A DNA stretch of 64,000 nt, taken from Burkholderiales bacterium. Its GTDB lineage: Bacteria; Pseudomonadota; Gammaproteobacteria; Burkholderiales; Burkholderiaceae_C. The stretch lies in contig RXJW01000009.1 in assembly GCA_003963005.1 (NCBI GenBank), forward strand, positions 40,165 to 104,164, in the 5' to 3' direction. Of the stretch, positions 48,364-56,241 are shown in pieces (within the stretch, counting starts at the first letter, position 1; every line of letters begins with the position of its first letter). Below the pieces are notes generated by a model. That model saw only the letters and a list, made by a program, of their open reading frames with translations, did not search any database and was not told where the DNA came from. The translations under genes were made by a program, and so were the position numbers.

Positions 48364-48825
48364 ATGAACACCGTCACGATCCGCCCCCTCCTGCGCACCG
48401 ACCGCGCCGACTGGCAGCCGCTCTGGGACGGCTACAACGCCTTTTACGGCCGATCCGGCGAGACGGCCCTGCCCGCTGCCATCACGGAAACCACGTGGGG
48501 CCGCTTCTTCGACCCCTACGAACCGATCCACGCGCTCGTCGCCGCCGGCCCTGACGGACGCCTGCTCGGCCTCGTTCACTACCTCTTTCACCGCAGCACC
48601 ACGCGCATCGAACCGACCTGCTACCTGCAGGACCTGTTCACCGCCCCCGAAGCCCGCGGACAGGGCATCGGCCGGGCGCTGATCCAGGGCGTGTACGCCG
48701 CGGTGCAGGCCGCCGGCGGCCGGCGCGTCTACTGGCAGACCCACACCACCAACGCGGCGGGCCGCGCGCTGTACGAGCAGGTCGCGCGCCACGACGGCTT
48801 CATCGTGTACGGCACCGAGGTCTGA
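48364..48825 (+). CDS. GNAT family N-acetyltransferase
   Basis: 153 aa. The GNAT fold is indicated by the N-terminal VTIRPLLRTDRADWQPLWDGY, the central strand LLGLVHYLFHRST, and the acetyl-CoA pyrophosphate loop YLQDLFTAPEARGQGIGRALIQGVYAAV, followed by VYWQTHTTNAAGRALYEQVA. The substrate is unknown; this subgroup often acts on amines or small metabolites. Divergent from the small secreted protein gene. Confidence 0.92.
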   Translation: MNTVTIRPLLRTDRADWQPLWDGYNAFYGRSGETALPAAITETTWGRFFDPYEPIHALVAAGPDGRLLGLVHYLFHRSTTRIEPTCYLQDLFTAPEARGQGIGRALIQGVYAAVQAAGGRRVYWQTHTTNAAGRALYEQVARHDGFIVYGTEV

Positions 48826-48846
48826 CCCGTCAGCAGCGGCCCCCGA

Positions 48847-50145
48847 TCACCGCGCCGGCACGGCCCCCGCCTCGGATCTGGGCTGCCGTTGCACCTGCTG
48901 CGGGTACGGAATCTCCACGTCCAGCCGGTGCAGCGTGCGCAGGATCGCCAGATTCACGTCGGAACGCACACCGCCGCTGCCGTTCTCCGGGTCTCCGATC
49001 CAGAAAAACACACTCAGCTCCAGGCCGCTGTCGGCGAAACGGGTGAGTTGCACGGCCGGTGGCGGGTCGCTCAGCACCCGCGGCACCTGCACGACCTCCG
49101 CCGCGAGCGCGGCCATCACGGCATCCACGTCGCAGCCATAGTCCACCTGCACGACCGTGGATAACAGCACCCGTGGATCGGCGAGCGACGAGTTCTCGAC
49201 ACGCTGCGTGATCAGCAGCTCGTTGGGCACGATGGCTTCCTTGCCACCCAGCGAGCGGATCACGGTGTAGCGGGTCTTGATGTCGGTCACCCGGCCCTCG
49301 AAGCCGTCGACCTTGACCATGTCGCCGATGCGCAGGGACCGCTCGGCCAGGATCACGAAGCCGCTCACGTAGTTGGCCGCGAGCTTCTGCAGACCGAAGC
49401 CCAGGCCCACGCCAAGCGCCCCGCCCAGCACACCGAGCGCCGTCAGGTCGATGCCCGCCGCCGACAGCGCGAACAGCAGGCCGACGAAGAGCAGCAAGGC
49501 GCGGATCGCGTTGGCGGCGATCTTGCGCATCGACAGGTCCATCGTCTCGCGGCGCATCAGCCGGGACTCGATGCCGGCGGAAATCCACAAGGCCACGACC
49601 AGCACCAGGGCGGCCGTGAGCCCGCCTTCGATCAGGTTGCGCAGCGTGAGCTTGACGGTGCCGAATTTCCAGCCGATGTCGTCCAGCTCGTCCATGATGA
49701 CGGGCAGCAGGCCCGTCACCCACAGCACCGCGCAGATCCACACCGCCCAGGAACCCAGGCGCTCGACCAGCCGGATCGGCGCCGAGTTGGGCCAGGCGGC
49801 CGCCAGCACGCGGGCAATCACCCGGATGACGGCGAGCGACACCAGCACCGGCAGCGCCAGCTTGAACAGCGCCGGCGCCAGGCCCCACAGCGGCAGCAGC
49901 CGCCGCGCGCCGAAGGCCAGCGCCAGCGCCAGCAGCGGGAAGAGCGCGCCATCGATGACCCGCTCACCGAAGAAGACGCTGTTGACCCGCTGCGTCACCG
50001 CGCGCGCCAGCGCCCAGCTGACCGCGCCGGCGATCGCCAGGCAGGCCAGCAGCAGGGCCCATTCACCCAGGGCGTCGGGGCTGAAGACACGGGAGAGCAG
50101 CGCCTGCAGTTCGTTCAGGCTCAGGGGTTGATGCATGGGATTCAT
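48847..50145 (-). CDS. MscS family mechanosensitive channel
   Basis: 432 aa. About five to six membrane segments lead to the pore helix and MscS domain: GGALGVGLGFGLQKLAANYVSGFVILAERSLRIGDMVKVDGFEGRVTDIKTRYTVIRSLGGKEAIVPNELLI. The C-terminal cytoplasmic vestibule (VDYGCDVDAVMAALAAEV) follows. It releases solutes on hypo-osmotic shock. The extra N-terminal segments make it longer than E. coli MscS (286 aa), nearer the YbdG/YnaI class. ATG 50145 is used; ATG 50136 is an alternative, and both have weak ribosome-binding sites. Confidence 0.93.
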   Translation of the reverse strand: MNPMHQPLSLNELQALLSRVFSPDALGEWALLLACLAIAGAVSWALARAVTQRVNSVFFGERVIDGALFPLLALALAFGARRLLPLWGLAPALFKLALPVLVSLAVIRVIARVLAAAWPNSAPIRLVERLGSWAVWICAVLWVTGLLPVIMDELDDIGWKFGTVKLTLRNLIEGGLTAALVLVVALWISAGIESRLMRRETMDLSMRKIAANAIRALLLFVGLLFALSAAGIDLTALGVLGGALGVGLGFGLQKLAANYVSGFVILAERSLRIGDMVKVDGFEGRVTDIKTRYTVIRSLGGKEAIVPNELLITQRVENSSLADPRVLLSTVVQVDYGCDVDAVMAALAAEVVQVPRVLSDPPPAVQLTRFADSGLELSVFFWIGDPENGSGGVRSDVNLAILRTLHRLDVEIPYPQQVQRQPRSEAGAVPAR

Positions 50146-50193
50146 GGAAGCGCCGCACCCGCTCGTCCGGGGCGCGGAAATCAGGACACCGGA

Positions 50194-51129
50194 TTAGACG
50201 TCAGCCAGCGCGCGCAGATGCACACCCACACTGCGGGCCAGCGCGTGCAGGTTGTAGCCCCCCTCCAGCACCGAGACGATGCGGCCCTTGGCGTGGCGGG
50301 CGGCCACGTCCTTGAGCTTGAGGGTGATCCACTCGTAGTCGGCCTCGACCAGCCCGAGCTGGCCCAGGTCGTCGTCGCGGTGGGCATCGAAGCCGGCCGA
50401 GATGAAGATCATCTGCGGCTTGAAGCGCTCCAGCGCCGGCAGCCACATGGCCTCGACGATCTCGCGCACCTCGCCGCCGCGCGTGTAGGCCGGCAGGGGC
50501 ACGTTGACCATGTTCGTGCCCTTGGGCACCGCGCCGCTGTACGGGTAGAGCGGGTGCTGGAAGAGGCTCACCATCAGCACGCGGTCATCACCGGCAATGA
50601 TGTCCTCGGTGCCGTTGCCGTGGTGGACGTCGAAGTCGACGATCGCCACGCGCTTGAGTCCGCGCCGGTCGAGCGCATGGCGGGCGGCGATGGCCACGTT
50701 GTTGAAGAAGCAGAAGCCCATGCTCTGGTCGCGCGTGGCATGGTGCCCCGGCGGGCGCACCGAGCAGAAGGCGTTGTCGGCGGCGCCGTCGATGACGAGA
50801 TCGGTCGCCTGCACGGCGGCCCCTGCTGCATGCAGCGCAGCCGACCAGGTGTGCGCATTGGCCGAGGTGTCCGGGTCGACGGCGAAGTGCCCGCCGCGCT
50901 CGGCACAGTCCCTCAGCCGCGCCCCGATCTCGGCCACGTAGCCATGGGTGTGGGCCAGTTCCACATCCTGCAGGTCCGCCGGGCGGGCCTGCACGTACTG
51001 CAGCGCCTGGTTCAGGCCGGAGCCGATCAGCCAGTCGTCGATGGCGGCCAGCCGCTGCGGGCATTCGGGGTGGCCCTCGCCCATGTCGTGGCGGCGGCAC
51101 TCGGGGGGATTGAAAAACGCGGTGGGCAC
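50194..51129 (-). CDS. Histone deacetylase-like (class II HDAC family) hydrolase
   Basis: About 311 aa from GTG 51129 (PTAFFNPPECRRHDMGEGHPECPQRL). The metal and catalytic residues are intact: the HH pair in SVRPPGHHATRDQSMGFCFFNN, Zn ligands in VAIVDFDVHHGNGTEDI and SAGFDAHRDDDLGQLGL, and the transition-state Tyr in LEGGYNLHAL. Bacterial members deacetylate polyamines, acetoin-type or protein substrates; the substrate here is unknown. Divergent from the MoxR gene with about 30 bases between starts. Confidence 0.92.
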   Translation of the reverse strand: MPTAFFNPPECRRHDMGEGHPECPQRLAAIDDWLIGSGLNQALQYVQARPADLQDVELAHTHGYVAEIGARLRDCAERGGHFAVDPDTSANAHTWSAALHAAGAAVQATDLVIDGAADNAFCSVRPPGHHATRDQSMGFCFFNNVAIAARHALDRRGLKRVAIVDFDVHHGNGTEDIIAGDDRVLMVSLFQHPLYPYSGAVPKGTNMVNVPLPAYTRGGEVREIVEAMWLPALERFKPQMIFISAGFDAHRDDDLGQLGLVEADYEWITLKLKDVAARHAKGRIVSVLEGGYNLHALARSVGVHLRALADV

Positions 51130-51159
51130 GGACCGTTGTCTCTTGCTATGGTCAGGGCC

Positions 51160-52095
51160 ATGACGACGCAATCACGCAGCCTGTCGGCGCAACTGCAAAC
51201 CCTGCAAACCCAGATTAGCACGGTCATCAAGGGCAAACCCACCCAGATCGCCGATGCCCTCGCCTGCCTGATCGCCGGCGGCCACCTGCTGATCGAGGAC
51301 CTGCCCGGCGTGGGCAAGACGACGCTCGCCCACGCGCTGGCCATTTCTCTCGGCCTGAAGTTCTCCCGCCTGCAGTTCACGGCCGACCTGCTTCCCAGCG
51401 ACCTGCTCGGCGTGTCGGTCTACGAGCGGGAGAAAGGCGGCTTCGTGTTCCACCCCGGGCCCGTCTTCGCCCAGGTGCTGCTGGCCGACGAAATCAACCG
51501 CGCCGGCCCCAAGACGCAGAGCGCGCTCCTGGAGGCGATGGAAGAGCACCAGGTCAGCATCGAAGGCGTGAGCCACCCGCTGCCGCAGCCCTTCTTCGTC
51601 ATCGCGACGCAGAACCCGAGCGAGCAGCTCGGCACCTTCCCGCTGCCCGAATCGCAGCTGGACCGCTTCCTGATGTGCATCTCGCTGGGCTACCCCGATG
51701 CCGCCGCCGAGCGCGAGCTGTTGATGGGCGGCGACAGCCGCGAGCAGCTCAAGGGCCTGCAGGCCGTGATGACACCGCCCGAGCTGCTGGCGGTGCAGGC
51801 CGCCGTGAAGGCCATCCACGCCGCGCCGCCGCTGCTGGACTACCTCCAGGCCCTGATCGCCGCGACTCGTTCGGGCCAGTGGTTCACCGAGGGCCTGTCG
51901 CCCCGCGCGGGCCTGGCCGTGCTGCGCGCCGCCCGCGCCCGCGCCTTGCTGCAGGGTCGTGACTTCGTGTCGCCCGACGACATCCAGGCCATCCTGCCCC
52001 AGACCATCGCCCACCGCCTGCAGCCGCGCGCCGGCGCCGGGCGTGGTGCGCGCGAGCAGGTGCGCGCGATGATCGAGGCCATTCCCTTGCCATGA
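51160..52095 (+). CDS. MoxR family AAA+ ATPase
   Basis: 311 aa from ATG 51160 (MTTQSRSLSAQLQ); ATG 51148 is an in-frame alternative. MoxR signatures are IEDLPGVGKTTLAHAL (Walker A), LQFTADLLPSDLLGVSVY, FAQVLLADEINRAGPKTQSALLEAMEEHQVS (Walker B and following helix), IATQNPSEQLGTFPLPESQLDRF and the sensor region LSPRAGLAVLRAARA. MoxR proteins are chaperone-like remodelers working with DUF58/VWA partners. It begins the MoxR-DUF58-TgpA operon and overlaps the next gene by ATGA. Confidence 0.95.
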   Translation: MTTQSRSLSAQLQTLQTQISTVIKGKPTQIADALACLIAGGHLLIEDLPGVGKTTLAHALAISLGLKFSRLQFTADLLPSDLLGVSVYEREKGGFVFHPGPVFAQVLLADEINRAGPKTQSALLEAMEEHQVSIEGVSHPLPQPFFVIATQNPSEQLGTFPLPESQLDRFLMCISLGYPDAAAERELLMGGDSREQLKGLQAVMTPPELLAVQAAVKAIHAAPPLLDYLQALIAATRSGQWFTEGLSPRAGLAVLRAARARALLQGRDFVSPDDIQAILPQTIAHRLQPRAGAGRGAREQVRAMIEAIPLP

Positions 52096-53069
52096 TCCCG
52101 GCGGTTCGCCAGCGCTGGCAGGCGTGGTGGCAATCTCGCCAGCCCCCGGCCGACACCCACGAGACGACACAGCGCAACGTCTACATCGTGCCCACCTGGG
52201 CCGGCATCGCCTTCTGCTGCACGCTGGGGGTGCTGCTGCTGGCCAGCATCAACGAGCAGATCAGCCTGGGCTATGCGCTGACCTTCGCGCTCACCGGTGC
52301 CGGGCTGGCCTCGATGCACACGACCCATGGCAACCTGCGTGGCCTGCAGATGGACCTCAAGTCGCCCGAGGGCGTGCATGCCGGCGACGAGTACGTGCTG
52401 GAGTTGCGCCTGCACAACCGCGGCCGCGCGCGCTTCGGCATCGCCGTCAGTGCGCAGCTGGACACCGGCGCCACCGAGCCTGCCTGGGTGGACGTACCGG
52501 CCCTGGGCCATGCCACGCTCAAGCTGCGGCTGCCCGCCACGCGGCGCGGTCTGCAGGCGCTGCCGCGCCTGATCGTCACGACACGCTTCCCGCTCGGCTT
52601 CTTCCGCGCATGGAGCTACTGGCGGCCGGCGAGTGCGGTGTGGGTCTACCCGCAGCCGGAAGTCGCGCCGCCCCCCTTCCCGGCGCAGGCCGAGGCCGGT
52701 GCGGGCGAGGCGGCCTCCAACCGGCAGAGTGCGCGGGGCACCGACTTCTCCGGCGTGCGCAGCTACCGGCGGGGCGACTCGCTCAAGCAGATCCTGTGGC
52801 GCAAGTCGGCGCTGGCGCTGGACCAGGGCCTGACCCCGTGGGTGCGCGAGACCGAGGCGCCGCTGGCCCGTGACCTGTGGCTGGACTGGCGGGACACCCA
52901 GGGCCGCGATGTCGAAGCCCGGCTGTCGCGGCTGACCGCCTGGGTGCTGGCAGCCGAGCGCCTGGGGCAACCCTATGGCCTGCGACTGGCCGGGCAGGAG
53001 ATCGCGCCCTCGCTCGGCCTGACGCATCGCCAGGCCTGCCTCGAAACCCTGGCGGGGTTCGGCGCATGA
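52092..53069 (+). CDS. DUF58 domain membrane protein (MoxR partner)
   Basis: 325 aa. Two close membrane segments near the N-terminus (IVPTWAGIAFCCTLGVLLLASI, LGYALTFALTGAGLASMH) precede a beta-rich domain. The C-terminal DUF58 core follows, with the family motif DFSGVRSYRRGDSLKQILWRKSAL. It is expected in the inner membrane, bridging MoxR to envelope substrates. It overlaps both neighbouring genes by 4 bases. Confidence 0.93.
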   Translation: MIPAVRQRWQAWWQSRQPPADTHETTQRNVYIVPTWAGIAFCCTLGVLLLASINEQISLGYALTFALTGAGLASMHTTHGNLRGLQMDLKSPEGVHAGDEYVLELRLHNRGRARFGIAVSAQLDTGATEPAWVDVPALGHATLKLRLPATRRGLQALPRLIVTTRFPLGFFRAWSYWRPASAVWVYPQPEVAPPPFPAQAEAGAGEAASNRQSARGTDFSGVRSYRRGDSLKQILWRKSALALDQGLTPWVRETEAPLARDLWLDWRDTQGRDVEARLSRLTAWVLAAERLGQPYGLRLAGQEIAPSLGLTHRQACLETLAGFGA

Positions 53070-55099
53070 CGGCGCTGGCCCGCTGGTGGAACCGGCTGCC
53101 TCGCGACACGCGGGACAGCTATTTCCTGCTGGCCGTCATCACCGCCGTCATCGCACCCCACGCCGACCACCTGCCGCTGTGGAGTTCAGCCCTGACGGCC
53201 CTGATGCTGGGGTGGCGGGCCGTCATCGCCGCACAACAGCGCACGCTGCCCAGCCGGTGGTGGCTGGCACTCATCATCGTGCTGTACACCGGCCTCACCG
53301 GGCTGACCTTTCGCACCCTGATCGGCCGCGAGGCCGGCATCACGCTGCTGGTCATGCTGATGGCGCTGAAGACGCTGGAGCTGCGCGCCCGGCGGGACGC
53401 CTTTGTCGTGTTCTTCCTGGGCTTCTTCCTGATCCTCACGCAGTTCCTGTACTCGCAGGCCCTGCTGATGGCGGTGTGGTCGCTGCTGACGCTGTGGGGC
53501 CTGCTTGCGGCCGTGGTGCTCGCCCAGATGCCCTCGACCGATGCCAACGGCCTGCCCAGCATCGGCATCGCCGCACGTCGCGCCGCCAGCACGACGGCAC
53601 TCGGCCTGCCGGTGATGGTGCTGCTGTTCGTGCTCTTCCCGCGGATCGCGCCGCTGTGGGGCGTGCCGACGGAGGCCATCGGCAAGACCGGGCTGTCCAA
53701 CCAGCTGGAGTTCGGGGCGATGAACGAGATCGCGAACGACGACAGCATCGCCATGCGCGTCCGCTTCGACGGCCCCCTGCCGCCGCCGGACCAGCGCTAC
53801 TTCCGCGGGCCGGTGTTGACGCGCTTCGACGGCAAGACCTGGCGCGCCCCGGACCCGCGCGTCAGCGAAGGCTGGCTGCGCGGCCGCGACGACATCGCCA
53901 CCCGCGGGCCGGCGCTGAGCTACGAGATGACGCTGGAGCCTCTGCGCATCCCGGTGCTGCCGCTGCTGGAGATGAGCCCGGGCCGGGTCGGCGCCGAACT
54001 CGCCCTGCCCGACCTGACGCTCGTGCGGGGCCCGGAGATGCAGTGGCTGGCCCCGCGCCCGATCACGGAGCGCGTGCGCCTGCAGGCCACCGCTCATCTG
54101 GGCTGGCTGGTCGGCGAGCGGCGCAACCGGATCCAGCGCGCCGTCGATGTCGATCTGCCTCCCAGCCGCAACCCCCGCACGCTGGCGTGGGCGGCCGCCC
54201 TGGCGGCCGAACCCCGTTTCGCCAACCTGCCCCCCGGGCCGCGGGCCGAGGCCCTGGCCGCAGCGCTGCTTGCGCACATCCGCAGCGCCGACTTCGTCTA
54301 CACCCTGACCCCCGGCCGCTACGGCGAGACCACCCCGCACGTGATCGATGAGTTCTGGCTCGACCGTCGGCTGGGCTTCTGCGAGCACTTCGCCTCGGCG
54401 TTCGTCGTGCTGATGCGGGCGATGGACGTGCCCGCCCGGATCGTCACCGGCTTCCAGGGCTGGGACCCGGAACCCCAGGATGGTTACCTCGTCGTGCGCA
54501 ACGCCAATGCCCATGCCTGGGCCGAGTACTGGGTCGAGGGCAAAGGCTGGCTGCGCAGCGATCCCACGGCGGCCGTCGCCCCCAACCGCGTCAGCCAGGG
54601 CGTCGCCTTGCGCCCGCAGCCCGGTGTGCTGGGCCAGCTCAACCCGACCCTGTGGCGTGCGCTGCGCACCGGCTGGGAGACGCTGAACAACCGCTGGCAG
54701 CAGCTCGTGCTGAACTACTCGCGGCAGAACCAGTTCGATCTGCTCAAGCGCCTGGGTTTCAGCCAGCCCGACTGGACGGCGCTGGGCCAGGCGCTGGCCG
54801 GCGTCATCCTCGTGCTGGCGCTGGCCGGTGCGGCCTGGATCCGCTGGAGCAGCCGCCCACACGATGCCTGGAGCCGGCAGCGCGCACGCATCACCGCCCT
54901 GCTGCGGCGGGCGGGCGTCGTGCTGCCGGCCCATGAAAGCCCGGCCGCGTGGGCGCGCAACCTGCGCCGCCAGCACGGGCAGAAGGCAGAGCCCGCCGCG
55001 CAGTGGCTGGAGCGGCTGGAGCGGGCCCGCTATGCGCCCGATGCCGAGCCACCGCCCTGGGGCGAGCTGCGGGCCGCCGCCCGTATGCTGCGCGCCTGA
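53066..55099 (+). CDS. TgpA-type transglutaminase-like membrane protein (DUF3488)
   Basis: 677 aa from the ATG overlapping the DUF58 stop. The N-terminal half (about 15-210) has about six membrane segments. The periplasmic transglutaminase domain shows the catalytic Cys in LDRRLGFCEHFASAFVVLMRAMDVPARIVTGFQG, then His in NANAHAWAEYWV and Asp in GWLRSDPTAA. A further membrane segment near 565-585 (LAGVILVLALAGAAWI) and a DUF4129-like tail end the protein. It corresponds to Pseudomonas TgpA, an essential protein of unknown exact substrate. Confidence 0.94.
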   Translation: MTALARWWNRLPRDTRDSYFLLAVITAVIAPHADHLPLWSSALTALMLGWRAVIAAQQRTLPSRWWLALIIVLYTGLTGLTFRTLIGREAGITLLVMLMALKTLELRARRDAFVVFFLGFFLILTQFLYSQALLMAVWSLLTLWGLLAAVVLAQMPSTDANGLPSIGIAARRAASTTALGLPVMVLLFVLFPRIAPLWGVPTEAIGKTGLSNQLEFGAMNEIANDDSIAMRVRFDGPLPPPDQRYFRGPVLTRFDGKTWRAPDPRVSEGWLRGRDDIATRGPALSYEMTLEPLRIPVLPLLEMSPGRVGAELALPDLTLVRGPEMQWLAPRPITERVRLQATAHLGWLVGERRNRIQRAVDVDLPPSRNPRTLAWAAALAAEPRFANLPPGPRAEALAAALLAHIRSADFVYTLTPGRYGETTPHVIDEFWLDRRLGFCEHFASAFVVLMRAMDVPARIVTGFQGWDPEPQDGYLVVRNANAHAWAEYWVEGKGWLRSDPTAAVAPNRVSQGVALRPQPGVLGQLNPTLWRALRTGWETLNNRWQQLVLNYSRQNQFDLLKRLGFSQPDWTALGQALAGVILVLALAGAAWIRWSSRPHDAWSRQRARITALLRRAGVVLPAHESPAAWARNLRRQHGQKAEPAAQWLERLERARYAPDAEPPPWGELRAAARMLRA

Positions 55100-55137
55100 G
55101 ACGGCCTGGCCCGTCACCTGACTCGCGCTTTCTCCCG

Positions 55138-56241
55138 ATGACCTCGTTGACCTCGCGCCTCGGCGCCGCCCTGATCCTCACCGCCTGCCTGGCATCTGCC
55201 CACGCCAAGCCGGTGCACGTCAAGCCCCTGCCCCCAGCGCAGCCGCTCGGCCCGCGCCCGGCGCTCGTGGCCTTCGCCGACGAGTTGGCCGCCAGCCAGC
55301 AATGGGATGCCGCCGCGCTGCGCGAGCAGCTCAGCCAGGCGCTGGACCTGCCGCGCGTGAAGCAGCTCATCCTGCCGGCTGCGGTCGGCACGGCCAAAAA
55401 CTGGACGGCCTACCGCGACCGCTTCATCGAGCCCCGGCGGCTGGAGGCCGGTGTGGCCTTCTGGGCCGAACATGCCGACGCGCTCGCCCGCGCCGAGAGC
55501 CGGTACGGCGTTCCGGCCGAGATCATCGTGGGCATCATCGGCGTGGAGACCTTCTACGGCCGCATGACCGGCGGGTTCAAGGCGCTGGATGCGCTGGCCA
55601 CTCTGGCCTTCGACTTCCCCACCGAACATCCGCGGGCCGCGGAGCGTCAGGCGTTCTTCCGCCACGAGCTGGCCGAGTTCCTGAAACTCTGCCGCGAGAA
55701 CGGCCTGGACCCGGCCGAGGTGCGCGGCAGCTATGCCGGCGCGCTCGGCTGGCCGCAGTTCATGCCCGGCAGTTGGCGCCAGCATGCGGTCGATTTCGAC
55801 GGCGACGGCCGCATCGATCTGATGGCCAGCCCGGTGGATGCCATCGGCAGCGTGGCCCACTATCTGTCCGAGTACGGCTGGAAGCCGGGGCAGACCACGC
55901 ACTACCACATCCAGTTGCCGACCGACGTCCGGGCGCGCGCGCGGCTGCTCGCCCCGGACATCAAGCCCACGTTCACCGCGGCGGACCTGATCGCCGCAGG
56001 CGCCCAGCCGTCGGAAGCCGCCCGCGACCACGACGGGCCGATGGCCGTCATCGAACTGCAGAACGGCCCCAAGAAGCCGCCGACCGTGCTGCTGGGCACG
56101 CAGAACTTCTGGGTGGTGACGCGCTACAACTGGTCGGCCTACTACGCGCTGGCCGTCATCGAGCTCGGCCGCGCCGTCAAGGCCAGGCGTCCTCCGCCTC
56201 CTCCGGCGCCGGCAGCGCCGGCCCCATCGGCAGCACGCTGA
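55138..56241 (+). CDS. mltB: Lytic murein transglycosylase B
   Basis: 367 aa with a signal peptide (SRLGAALILTACLASAHA). The family-103 domain has the catalytic Glu in IVGIIGVETFYGRMTG (about 137), the segment RGSYAGALGWPQFMPGSWR, and DFDGDGRIDLMASPVDAIGSVAHYLSEYGW. It cleaves the MurNAc-GlcNAc bond to give 1,6-anhydro ends. It is not clearly a lipoprotein: the Cys in LTACLAS resembles a lipobox (L-T-A-C), so membrane attachment is possible. The Pro-rich tail overlaps comEC antisense by 65 bases. Confidence 0.94.
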   Translation: MTSLTSRLGAALILTACLASAHAKPVHVKPLPPAQPLGPRPALVAFADELAASQQWDAAALREQLSQALDLPRVKQLILPAAVGTAKNWTAYRDRFIEPRRLEAGVAFWAEHADALARAESRYGVPAEIIVGIIGVETFYGRMTGGFKALDALATLAFDFPTEHPRAAERQAFFRHELAEFLKLCRENGLDPAEVRGSYAGALGWPQFMPGSWRQHAVDFDGDGRIDLMASPVDAIGSVAHYLSEYGWKPGQTTHYHIQLPTDVRARARLLAPDIKPTFTAADLIAAGAQPSEAARDHDGPMAVIELQNGPKKPPTVLLGTQNFWVVTRYNWSAYYALAVIELGRAVKARRPPPPPAPAAPAPSAAR

